Source of the DNA: Heloderma charlesbogerti
Lineage: Eukaryota > Chordata > Lepidosauria > Squamata > Helodermatidae
Length of the DNA: 64,000 nt
Assembly: GCA_026122225.1 (NCBI GenBank)
Contig: JANEZZ010001556.1
Coordinates: forward strand, 62,001 to 126,000
Direction of reading: 5' to 3'
A program made the translations under genes and the position numbers. Below the pieces are notes generated by a model. That model had not been told where the DNA came from. It made no database searches and saw only the letters and a list, made by a program, of their open reading frames with translations. Shown one piece after another: positions 40,150-52,000 of the stretch. The stretch's first letter is position 1. Each line of letters opens with the position of its first letter.

Positions 40150-41450
40150 CAACCGTAGACACCCCCCCCCCCGTCTCTGGCCGGCGCAGGAGCAGAAGAA
40201 GAGACAGCAGGGGGCGCAGGAGCCATGCCAAAGGAGCGGAAGAGGCTTTCCGGCGCGGGGTGGGGATGTCTTTTGGGGAGAGTCCATCTCAGCGCTTTCC
40301 ATTTCACGTCCGCGCATGGATGTCGATACCGCCCGTAGCCGAAGGTCTCCGGGAGGCTCGAAAAAGCAAGCACGGTCGCAAAGCGCCTTCCCCAGCGCGC
40401 AGAACCGCGTGGACGCGCCGCGCCGCGCCGCGCGCACAGGCAGGACAGAACCGCCCCCGCCGCCCCGGGCCGCCCGCGTTGAGATCATCCTCCGCGCCCT
40501 CCGCTCCTCGTCTCGGGACCGGTCCGGGGCAGCAGCGGTGCCGCTGGGTTAAAGGCAGAGAGCGGCGATGCCCAGAGCGGCCGCCACGAAAGAGGGCTCG
40601 GGAACGGGGCCGCTCACTTCCTGCCCCCCCCCCCGCCGCGAGCGCGCGCGCGCCTCCCCGCCCCGTCTGCCTGCGAAAGGCGCTCGGGATTTTCCCACGG
40701 GCGGGCGCGGGCCCCGCGGGCTGCGCGCTCCTGCCGTCCCCGGGGATCGCGTGAGTGCGGAGTGCCGGCGGGGGCGGGGGAGGTGGGGGGAGACGTAAAA
40801 TTGGGGTGGGGGTGTGGGGGGGGAGATCTGTGCGTGGCCAGGCGGAGCGTGGAGACAAAAGACGGGGCGGTGGGAGGGAGGGAGAGGAAAGACACGCGCG
40901 CGCGCGCACGCAGCTGGCCCCATGGCCAGGCGGGCTGTGCGCAGGAAGGCGCAACCGGGACCTGCCGGGTCCCCCTTCGCGGGGCCCCCCACCGCACTCC
41001 CGTCTCGGAGCTGCTTCTCCCTTCCGCACGCACGCGCGCGCGCCCCCGCCCCAGGAAACGGCGCCGCTTCGCTGGCAGGACTGGTGCCGGTTGGGCCCGG
41101 CGGCTCCCACGTTCGCGGGGTAGCGGCTCTGTGCCGGGTTTCGGTCGGGGCCAGGCCGCACTCTGCGGGAGCCCAGTTTGGGTTCAGCACTTCGGACAGC
41201 TCCCCCGGAGTGCTGGCTGGTTCTGGCCGAAACCCAGCGCGGGTGCGCTGCCCCGCTGACAGTCGGAGCCCCCCCCCCTCCCCGCCGCCTCCGTCTGGCT
41301 CGGCGGATGGGATCTGGTGGAAGGACGTGGGGGGCGCGGAGGAGAGGGGAGCACCCTAAAGGGGGGTGGCTTGTGCGGGCAAAGCAGATGGGGCAGTTGT
41401 GAGCAAGAGGGCTGGAGGGGAGGGGGGAGCTGGGGTCGGCGGGACGCTAG
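40150..41450. promoter_or_regulatory. CpG island, probable promoter of the zinc-finger gene
   Basis: About 1.3 kb is very rich in CG dinucleotides and GC boxes (for example GGGGCGG near 40864, many GCGCGCGC runs) in otherwise CpG-poor DNA. It lies 1.8 kb upstream of the first coding exon found for the SCAN-KRAB gene, whose first exon is probably non-coding and inside it. Several long open frames here reflect the GC content. Confidence 0.7.
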
Positions 41451-41491
41451 ATTGCCCCCTTTGTCTTCCACTAAAGCAAATAAAAATATCT

Positions 41492-42655
41492 GGGATTGTT
41501 TAGCTTAGAGAGAGGGTGGGAGAGGGGGAGACATGACAGAGGTGTATAAAATGATGCATGGTGTGGAGAATGTGGAGAGGGAGACATTTTTCTCCCTCTC
41601 CCATGATGCTAGAACCCTATGGGGTCATCCTATGCAGCTGATGGGTGGGGGATTCAAGACAGATCAAAACTCCAAATCACAAGAAGCTGAATATGAGCCA
41701 ACAATGTGATGTGGCTGCGAAAAAGGCCAATGCTCTTTTGGGCTGCGTTAATAGAAGCATAGCTTCCAAATCCCGGGAAGTACTAGTTCCCCTCTACTCA
41801 GCACTGGTTAGGCCTCAACTGGAGTACTGTGTCCAGTTCTGGGCACCACACTTGAAGAAGGATGCAGACAAACTGGGGAGGGTTCAGAGGAGGGCAACAA
41901 AGATGATCAGGGGACTGGAAACAAAGCCCTATGAGGAGAGACTGAAGGAACTGGGCATGTTTAGCCTTGAGAAGAGAAGACTGAGGGGAGATATGATAGC
42001 ACTCTTCAAGTACTTGAAAGGTTGTCACAGAGAAGAAGGCCAGGATCTCTTCTTGATCATCCCAGAGTGCAGGACACGGAATCATGGGCTCAAGTTACAG
42101 GAGGCCAGATTCCGGCTGAACATCAGGAAAATCTCCTGCCTGTTAGAGCAATATGACAATGCAATGCAAGACCTAGGGAGGTGGTGGGCTCTCCCACTCT
42201 GGAGGCCTTCAAGACGAGGCTGGACAGCCACCTGTCAGGGATGCTTTGACTTGGACTCCAGCATTGAGCAGGGGGTTGGACTCGATGGCCTTGTAGGCCC
42301 CTTCCAACCCTATGTTCTATGATCTTATAATTCTATGATTCCCACAGCGCAGAGTCAAGCTATGGAATTCGCTACCACGAGATGCAGTGATGGCCACCAA
42401 TTTGGATGGCTTGAAAAGGGGGGTTGGACAACTTCATGGAGGAGAAGGGTCCCCATGGCTACTAGTCTTGATACCTCTATGCTACCTTCAGTATCAGAGG
42501 CAGTGTACCCATGTACACCAGTTGCTGGGGAACATGGGCAGGTGGGTGCTATTGCACTCAGGTCCTGCTTGTGGGTTTCCCGTCTACAGCAGGGTGGCCA
42601 CTGTGGGAGCTGAGTGCTAGACTAGATGGACCCTTGGTCTGATCCTTATGTTCTT
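41492..42655 (+). mobile_element. L2-like LINE 3' end, split by CR1
   Basis: 41492-41676 and 42342-42655 are two halves of the element seen whole at 50998-51605 (MTEVYKI, FFSLSHN; then [18 protein letters not shown] and the TTCTTATGTTCTTAT tail). The CR1 at 41677-42341 separates them. Confidence 0.75.
41677..42341 (+). mobile_element. CR1 3' fragment
   Basis: The ORF2 C-terminus ([37 protein letters not shown]) through to the TTCTATGATT tail. 5'-truncated, sense strand, inside an L2-like LINE. Confidence 0.9.
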
Positions 42656-42659
42656 ATAT

Positions 42660-42865
42660 TGGTGGATCGAAAGAAGGCAAATCAGATATGACAGTCCAGT
42701 ATTTGAGTCCAGGGTATGACCTTGAGTATTGTTGCACTCATGCCCTGCTGGTGGGTTTCCTGTGGGCAGCTGGCTGGCCACTGTGTGAACAGAATGCTGG
42801 ACTAGATGGACCCTTGGTCTGATCCAGGACAGCTCTTCTTCTGTTCTTATGCTCATTTTGGTTCG
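42660..42865 (+). mobile_element. L2-like LINE 3' UTR copy
   Basis: A partial second copy of the same 3' UTR (TGGACTAGATGGACCCTTGG, TTCTTCTGTTCTTATG). It follows directly after the first. Confidence 0.65.
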
Positions 42866-43237
42866 TATTTTTATTTCATGCTGTAGTTTAATATATTTAA
42901 TATTATATTTTCTCATGATGTATTTCACGGTTTTAATTGTTGTGAACTGCCCAGAGAGCTTCGGCTATTAGGCAGTATAGAAATGTAACCGATAAAATAA
43001 AATGCTCTGGTTGTGAAGCAGGTGAGTATTCTGGGTCATCTGTGCCTCTTATAGGGAATAAGTCCCACTTTCCCCATCCCCAGTCCCTAGTGTCCCTCCC
43101 AGGTTGCGTGTTCATCTCTCTTCTTTATGGGGAAGAAGCCCAGGACACTTGCCAGAATTCATGCTGCTTAGGGCGTGTAAGAGAGGCTGTGCCTGCGACC
43201 TTTGTAAAATGTGTTTCTCTTCCCCCTCCAAATTCAG

Positions 43238-43733
43238 GCAGTCCTTGCTTCAAGAAAGAAAGTGATAGTAGGTCAAGGAGACCATTTGAGTCCTGTTGGC
43301 AGCAAAAACGGAGAGGAGAGAGAAGATGGAAGACTTCACTGGCCCTGGGGAAGGAAAAGGCCCCCAAACCATCCAGGAAGGGAGCAGTACGGAGCTCTGG
43401 GAAAGAAGAGTGCAGGAGAACCTGGCTGGGAGCAGCACCAGCTCAGCCACAGAGTGCCAGCGCTTCAGGGGGTTCTGCTACCGGGAGGCCGAGGGGCCCC
43501 GAGAGGTCTGCAGCCGACTCTACGACCTTTGCCGTCAGTGGCTGAAGCCAGAAAGGCGCACGAAAGCTCAGATGCTGGACCTGGTGGTCCTGGAGCAGTT
43601 CCTGGCTGTCCTGCCCCCGGAGATGGAGAGCTGGGTCAGGGAGTGTGGAGCGGAGACCAGTTCCCAGGCTGTGGCCCTGGCAGAAGGTTTCCTCCTGAGC
43701 CAGGCTGAGGAGAAGAAGCAGAAAGAACATCAG
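43238..43733 (+). CDS. Zinc-finger gene exon with SCAN domain
   Basis: It starts after CCAAATTCAG; coding begins at ATG 43326 ([10 protein letters not shown]). The SCAN domain spans about residues 42-125: [55 protein letters not shown] and [20 protein letters not shown]. Donor CAG|GTGAGA at 43734, phase 0. SCAN domains form homo- or heterodimers and are confined to land vertebrates as far as known. Confidence 0.93.
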
Positions 43734-46049
43734 GTGAGAGAGAATTTCATCCCAATAACTCCAAGGGGCGGTAAATGTGTGGAACAGTATCCTAAAAGTC
43801 CCTACTAGTTGTTGTTGTTGTTACTATTATTTCATAGATTTATATACCGCTGACCATCTTTAAAAAATATCTCTGAGTGGTTTAAAAGGAGATGAACATA
43901 TATTGCATTAACATACATTAAAATCCATAGTAATTGCTAAAACGTTTATATGAAATATTGATAAAAACATTAAAGCCAGTACTCACAACACCATAATTAA
44001 CAAACATACTGCGCAGCACACTGACTCAGGGAAGGCCTGGGTGAAAAGATGGGTCTTTAGTTGGCACCGAAAGCCCACTACATTTGCTGCCTACCGCATA
44101 ACGGGGAGGTCATTCGACAAGGTGGGTGCCACCACGGAGAAGCCCTGCTTCCTGGTTGCTGCAAGATCATCGTCATAGTACCATAGAATAGCAGGGTTGG
44201 AAGGGGCCTATAAGACCATTGAGCCAACCCCCGGCTCAATGCAGGAGTCCAAGTCAAAGCATCCCTGACAGATGTCTGTCCAGCTTCGTCTTGAATGCCT
44301 CCAGTGTGGGAAAGCCCATCTCCCTAGGTAATTGGTTCCATTGTCGTTTTGCTCTAAGAGTCAGGAAGTTTTTCCTGATGTCCAGCCGGAATCTGGCTTC
44401 CTGTCACTTGAGCCCATTATTCTGTGTCCTGCACTCTGGGATGATGGAGAAGAGATCCTGGCCTTCCTCTCTGTGACAACCTTTCAAGTACTTGAAGAGT
44501 GCGGTATGCAAGTTATGGTAGAATGATCACACAGCTGTATCTCAGAGAAGGTGATGTGCCAGGTATCCTGGTCCCAAGCTGCTCAGGGCTTAGAATCATA
44601 GAACAGTAGGGTTGGAAGGGGCCTACAAGGCCATCAAGTCCAACCCCCTGCTCAATGCAGGAATCCAAGTCAGAGCATCCCTGACAGATGGCTGTCCAGC
44701 CTCGTCTTGAATGCCTCTAGTGTGGGAGAGCCCACCACCTCCCTAGGTCATGGGTTCCATTGTCGTTTTGCTCTAAGAGTCAGGAAGTTTCTCCTGATGT
44801 TCAGCTGGAAATTCAGCTTTATGTGCCAACAGCAAGACCTTGAACATGGCTGAGTAGATAATACTTAGCCAGTGCAGTTACTTCAACACAGTTGTCCCAA
44901 GACATGGTCTGAAGGCACAGGAGGCCGCCACCTTGCTGAAACTAAGCAGGTCTGGGTCTGGTCAGTGTCTGGAGGGGAGACTGCCTGGGAACCTCATGTA
45001 GCCACCTTGAGTTCCACAATGGAAGAAAGGTGGGGGTATAAATGGAATTAATTAATAACTTAATATATGCCTGGCCAGATACCCTGCTCAGCATCATGGC
45101 TGCCGCACCAGTTTCAGCTTCCAGACCAAGTGCAAGAATAGCCTCACATAAAGTGCATTACAGGAATGTTTTCTGGAAATCATCCCAAGAAAGGCTGCCC
45201 CAAATGTCTTAGAATGGTGTTCCTTTGGGGGGAGCCACGGCATACATCCTAAAGCTCCAGAAATGGAGAGAATCCCTTTGCTACAGGAGACAAAAGCATC
45301 CCCCGCCCCCCAACAAGCATGAGAGACTGGCGTGTTGAATTCATGAAAATGACTGTGCTAACAACGGAAGCTGCAGGCAGGCAGGGAACTCACCTTTCTC
45401 GCTGTTTTCTTGGCTGGTTGATTGTAGGAGGGAGTCTGAGATGTCCTGTTCTGACGCTATGGTGAGATGTGGGAGAGGGCCTTCTCTGCTGTGGCACCCC
45501 GGTTGTGGAATGCCCTCCCCTTGGAGGCCCAATTGGCGCAGGTGTTGGTTTCATTTTGTTGCCAAGTGACAACATGGCTTTCCACCAAAGCCTTTGAGGG
45601 CCAATTGAATTCCCTTAAATTGCTCACTGTTTTAACTGTTTCTTTGTTTTGGATTTTCTAATCGGTATTAGCTTGTTTAATGGTTTAATATGCTTTTAAC
45701 TGTTAAAGTTGTTCATTGTTTCTTAGTGTTTAAATTGATTTTATCTGTATGCCGTCCTGAGATCTTGATGATATAGAATGGGATACAAAGGTTGTAAATA
45801 AATACATAGAATATATAAAGTTAAATAAGGGTTGGATCCAGATTGAGGCACGTGTCACAGGGCCGTAGGGAACCGATTTACCTGCTCTCTCCTCCGCTTG
45901 GCAGCCCCTTGAAAATGCCATGCAGAAAGGCTGTGCTGAATATGGGGAGGTCTGGTGTGGAAGAAAAGAGGGATTCCCCAAAATCAGACAGAGGCGCCTT
46001 CTGTGAAGGGAGCCCTTCCGTCAATGGAAGGCTGATTCTGGATCCAACC

Positions 46050-46086
<37 letters not shown>

Positions 46087-49000
46087 CATCCATCCATCCA
46101 TCCATCTATGTAGCTGACTTTATACCAAGTCAGACCATCGGTCCATTTCACTCCGTAGTTTTTACACTAACAGGCAGCAGGTCTCAAGGGTTTGAGGCAG
46201 GAATTTTTCCAGCCCTCCCTGGAGATGTAGGGATTGGACCCAGGACCTCCTGCATGCCAAGGGAGGGCTATACCACTGACCTACGGCCAGTGTCCTCTTC
46301 TCATGCCAGTATTGGGATTACGACTTCCAGTCCACAGATCGTGATGTGCTTGTCTCCCAGATCACAGCTGGGAGTGTGTTGTGAGACCTGGAGGACAGAA
46401 TAAGTTCAGAAGGAGACTTGGGTTCAAGGATATTGAGAAACGCTGTCCTTAGCCTTTTCCCATGCCACTTTTTTTTCTTCATCCCTCGTTTCCCTTCCCT
46501 TCCTGGGTTTCTCTCTCCTGTTCCAGGTGCAGGGCATGTTAGCCAAAGCAGCCGTGCATTTCCCTGAGGCAGGAAAGGCTCTGTCGGACACCACCCAGCT
46601 GTTCAGATGGATCGTGCAAGAGGGTGACAGAGGTGCCACCTTACTGGGTAAGGTTTGAGAGGGTGTATTTCAACTTGGCCTCCCTCCCTTGGGATATGCC
46701 TGAAAACCACAGGCTGCTTTTATGTTCCTCTTGAGGGGGAGGTGCCAGAAGACGGCATCGTGGGGCACCTGCCAAGGCCCACGTTGCAGAAGGGGGCTCC
46801 CTGTTCTTCTTTGCTATTGCTGCCCGCCCAAGGCACCCTCCTCTACCCTCCCCTCCCAATCTGGGACCAACAAGATTAGAAATGTGAAGGCCTGGAAACA
46901 CCCAGAAACATCGGAAAAGAACCGTTTTCCCCTCGAGGACTGTTTCCCCCCCGACCCCAAAATTGAACAGCTTTGGATTATGAAATATTTTCTTTTAGAA
47001 TTTAAGACAATGTATATATTGTTACCCAGTCTTTACTCCACCCAAAATGATTTCTAAAACCTATGTAGTAAGAACACTTTTATAGAAGGACTAGAAATGT
47101 AAAATGTCTGGAAATAAAGGAGCCATGGGGAAAGATATATTTTCATCCTCTCTGTAAGCTTCCCAGCATAGTTAGTTCTTTCATTCCTTATTAAAACTAC
47201 TGATCTAAATTATATTTTACCGATAGACATTTATGCTCAGTTTCCCAATATGTGACTGGAGTCACCATTGCGCATTTTCTACAGTAAATGTGCATTCTTG
47301 ACAGCTTGGGTTTTCTTAAATAGAGTCCTGTGTTTCTGATGCTGTAGAAGTCATTTAATGTAGTACTAATCTATTCAGAGATTACAAATTTACTAACTGA
47401 GTTTACTTTTAAAAGTTTTAAAATGTAATGATAATTTTTATGAGCAAACTAAATCATACATAAAATAACCTTAGGAATAGAAAGGTTGCTTTAGGTTCCT
47501 AAAGCAGTTCTCCCCAATCTGGTGCCCTCCAGATGTTTTGGACTACAATGCCCAGCAATCCTGACCATTGGCCATGCTGCCTGAGGCTGATGGGAGCGGA
47601 AGTTCAAAATATCTGGAGGGCACCAAATTGGGGAAAGCTCTCCTAAGATCACTTTGTTGCTTTAAATCTGTAAAGAGCACTAAAAAAATAAGTATTGCTT
47701 ATTTTTCAGTTTTTCCAAAATTTCAATCCCCCTCCCAAAAAAGCAGGGGGAAAACAGTGTTTTCCCAGGGCCTCGAAAATTCTGGAAATTTTACATCTCT
47801 AGCCAAGACCAAGAGACCTAGCCCCTCACATTTTTAAATGGAGCTTTGTTTTAAATAGGTTTTGTTGCTGTTCAGTCGTGTCCGACTCTTTGTGACCCCA
47901 TGGACCATAGCACGCCAGGCCTTCCTGTCCTGCGCTCTCTCCCGGAGTTAAATAGGTTAATACTTTATAAATCTGAATTAGCACTTTGCGCCCAAAGGAA
48001 TTGTGGGAAAGGGATTGATTTCAAGCCCAGAACGGAAATGCCAAGAGCGTATCAAGGATGAAACGTTTTCCCATCTCTTCTCTCTCCCTCATAGGTGGTG
48101 GAATTAGCCCGGCATTTCCTTCCAGGCCTTTTCTTGGTGGAATGGAACTGGTTGCTGTACAGCCAGATCAGGTAGGAGAAGAAAGCTACAGCAGGGGTGG
48201 GGAACTTAAGGACCAAGGTCACCATCTGGCCGTCTGAGTTTCCTCAGATAGCCACACCCCCTTCGCCTTGACTACTAATCATTTGGTGCTTTCTCCAGCT
48301 TTTGCACGTTTTTTCCTCCCATTCTGAAAGGGCGAAATGCCTCTCCTTACTGGCAGTAAGACCTTGAAGCTAGAACATGCTGTTATTTGGGGCCCTGTCA
48401 CTTTTTCCCCACCCGCCACTGGAGTGCTGTCAGAACCGAACTTCCCAATGTGGTGTCAAGGGCTCCTTGGCAGCCTCTTTCAGTCTAATCCAGTAGCCAA
48501 GTCCAGACACAGACAAAGGGATTCTTTTCAAAGCTTTATTCCTCTATTACAACTTAACAACTCTACTGTTAGCAACTAGCTATGAGCAACAGAGTACCTA
48601 TGCCCTAGGTGGGAACAGTTGGTCCCCGTTTGAAGGAGAATCACTGGCAGACCCTGAACTTATGGCCTAGGGAGAGTCCCTCCCCTTTTCCCTTGGATCC
48701 TCTGGGCGCAACCGTTGTTTGCGCGCCAACCGGGCACTACGCCTCCTTTCCGCGCCCTCCATTTGGCACCGCTCCCTGCGTCGGCGTCGCACGTCCAGCA
48801 AGTCTTCTTCCCATGCTGTCTCACTCCCGGGACTGCTATCTATGCCAGGAATGCCAGTGGGAGGAATCTGTGCCAGCTGTTGGCCCTGGGAAGGATGAGC
48901 ACGCTCCTCTCCCAGGAGTGGCTGCTCTTCCTCAGAATCAGAACTACTCTGAGATTCTATGGGCTCAGTGTCCACCCTGACATGTGGAGACACAGGTCTC

Positions 49001-52000
49001 AGTAAACCTGTTCATTGCAGTAATTCTAGTCATTAGCTATAAGCCTTCAAAGTCCCAGTAAAGATCTCCGGACAACAGATTACAGTGGAGTTCCTTGACC
49101 AGAATCAGTTTGTGAACATCACGACAAAAGACCCAATCAGCCCTGGCTTCAGCACACAGAATAAGTAAGGTTTGCAGTTCCAGTAAAAAGAGGACGCTTT
49201 CAAGGTTTCTGAGACATTGCTTCAAGCAAAAACAACTGCCCCTTGGTTTAAATACAGGGGAGTGGCCACCAAAGATTGTTGTCAGACATCCAATCCTAGC
49301 AGGGAAAACTAGCTTGCAAATGGTTGCTGCACCTCACGACATGCACCTGCTCCGTCCTCTTTAGTTGAACGTGGTGTTACAATTCTGGGGGCCTGATCCA
49401 TTCAGGTCCTTGTCGGACCAGATTTGAGGATTGCCAAACTGAAGCTGAGTCACAGATGCAACCAAATGACAGTGTAATGATTATACACAGTTGATAAATG
49501 GACGCTCTTCAAGGACTTGAAAGGACTGTCCCAGAGAGGAAGGCCAGGATCTCTTCTCGATCATCCCCAAGTGCAGGACACGGAAGAATGGGCTCAAGTG
49601 ACAGGAAGCCAGATTCCAGCTGAACATCAGGAAAATTGTCCTGACTGTTAGAGCAATACGACAGTGGAACCAATGACCTGGGGAGGTGGTGGGCTGTCCC
49701 ACACTAGAGGCATTCAAGATGAGGCTGGACAGCCACCTGTCAGGGATGCTTTGACTTGGACTCCTGCACTGAGCAGGGGGTTGGACTCGATGGTCTTATA
49801 GGCCCCTTCCAACCCTTCTTTGTGTCTATGATTCTATTTTAATTACCTATTAAAAACTGAGCATGTGTGATTTGAGCTCCGAAACCAAATGCACAGTTAC
49901 AAAATGGGGGATACTTGGCTCAACAACACTACAAGTGAGAAGGATCTTGGAATTGTTGTAGATCACAAGCTGAATATGAGCCAACAATGTGAGGTGGCTG
50001 CAAAAAAGGCCAATGCTATTTTGGGCTGCATGAATAGAAGCATAGCTTCCAAATCCAGGGAAGTTCTAGTTCCCCTCTACTCAGCACTGGTTAGGCCTCA
50101 TCTGGAGTACTGTGTCCAGTTCTGGGCACCACATTTTAAGAAGGATGCAGACAAACTGGAGAGGGTTCGGAGGAGGGCAACAAAGATGATCAGGGGACTG
50201 GAAACAGACCTATGAGGAGAGACTGAAAGAACTGGGCATGTTTAGCCTTGAGAAGAGAAGACTGAGGGGAGATAGGATAGCGCTCGTCAAGTACTTGAAA
50301 GGTTGCCACAGAGAGGAAGGCCAGGATCTCTTCTCGATCATCCCAGAGTGCAGGACACGGAATAATGGGCTCAAGTGCATTTTAAAATTTTCCCTGGAAA
50401 ATCACCAGCTGGGAGATAAATCCCCTTTTCCCGTGAGAACAGGCCCCAGCTATCCAGCAAGGGAGGAGGAGTTTCTCAGCTTTCGATGAGGCAGGGCAAA
50501 ACATCCTTATCTTGGAGGGGTGAGGTAACTTAAAGGTGAAGGTGTCCCCAGCCAGTCGTGTCCAACTCTAGGGTGTGGTGCTCATCTCCATTTCTAAGCC
50601 GAAGAGCCAGCACTGTCCGGAGACACTTCTTTGGTCATGTGGCCGGCATGACTGAACACCGAGGTGCACGGAACACTGTTACCTTTCCCGCCAAAGCGGC
50701 ACCTATTTATCTACTTGCAATTCCTTGCAAGGTAACTTAGCAGAGTCCAAGCAGCTTCAAGGTTATTTACATGTGAAGGTGTACTTGTGTGATACCAATT
50801 ATTTTGTGTGAGAGGCCTACTTGGTTAGGCAAAAACTGTCCGTTATTCTAGGCTATACATGTCTCTACACACTACAGTGTATAAGGACGCTGTGTAAGTT
50901 CACACCTGACTCCATTTTCCCGAAACCAAATCCAGTGCAGACATGCCTTAGCACTTAGCTGAGTCCTATCCCTGCTGGTCACCACACCTAAAAAAAAATA
51001 TTATACAGGTGGAAAAAGGGTAGAGAAGGGCAACTAAAATGATCAAGGGGCTGGAGCATCTCCCCTGTGAGAGACGGTTACAACAGCTGGGTGCTTAGCT
51101 TGGAAAAAAGGAGGGATAGGGGAGACATGACAGAGGTCTACAAAATTTTGCATGATGTGGAGAAGGTGGAAAGGGAGGCATTTTTCTCCCTCTCTCACAA
51201 TACTAGAACCCGGGGTCATCCCATGAAGCTGATGGGTGGGAGATTCAGGAGCGATAAAAGGAAGGACTGCTTCACACAGTGGGCAGCTGAACTATGGAAC
51301 TCGCTACCCCAGGATGTAGTGATGGCCACCCATTTGGATGGCTTTAAAATGGGATTGGACAAATTCCTGGAGGAAAAGGCTGTCAATGGCTACTACTCTT
51401 GATGGCTATGTGCTACCTCCAGTACCAGAGGCAGTGAGCCTATGTACACCAGTTGCTGGGGAACATGGGCAGGAGGGTGCTGTTGCACTCATGTCCCACT
51501 TGTCGGTTCCTGGTCAACAGCTGGTTGGCCACTGTGTGAACAGAATGGTGGACTAGATGGACCCTTGGTCTGAACCAGCAGGGCTCTTCTTATGTTCTTA
51601 TGCTGCCCTGTTCTCATGGAAGACATCCCTGGATGAGAGGCAGAGGCCTCTGTCAAGGTCAGGTCTCCCAGCTGTGGAAGTGAGGGCCCGTCAGCGTCCT
51701 GAGTCTCACCCCTTCCCAGCTCATAAGACATTGGGAGGCCTGGTCAAACTGAATTCTCCGGCGTCTGGCTTCCCATGGCTGGGCCTGACTCTCTTCAGCT
51801 TCCCCCTTGATTCAGAATCGGTGTCATGGGCTATAGCTCCCTTGGCCACCCCCGGATTGGGGCAAGGTCTCACAAATGCAGCCCCCAAGAGATTCTCCAA
51901 AATTGAATTTCGTCCTTGGAGTGAAAGAGGTTCCCCACCCCTGAACTAGAGAGATGAGCAGGGGTTAGTCTGGGTTCCTCCCTTCCACACACACCCTGCA

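Larger units (their letters stand above)
43734..46526 (+). other. Zinc-finger gene intron with repeats
   Basis: It contains a decayed repeat (43838-44170), two antisense CR1 pieces (44178-44505, 44592-44815), a 5S-like piece (about 44925-45045), a LINE fragment (45435-45810), a TCTA/TCCA microsatellite (46051-46105) and an antisense SINE (46108-46300). No exon is recognised. Confidence 0.7.
46648..48094 (+). other. Zinc-finger gene intron
   Basis: It contains a CCAGATGTTTT-type MITE (47509-47644) and an antisense BovB 3' end (47863-47949). The remaining, fairly AT-rich sequence has no recognised feature. Confidence 0.65.

Noticed and set aside
38873..40552. Long repetitive proteins on both strands (283 to 518 codons)
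   Set aside because: A stop-free 63-bp unit keeps all its frames open, so length is not evidence of coding. Kept only as a finding about possible antisense transcription.
40260..41359. Several GC-rich frames of 120-285 codons across the CpG island
   Set aside because: Overlapping frames on both strands with Arg/Pro/Gly/Ala bias are expected from GC content. No domain, and no splice-consistent link to the zinc-finger gene.
48432..49381. Complete retroviral or LTR element with internal genes
   Set aside because: Only one LTR-like unit is present, with no gag, pol or env sequence and no target duplication.
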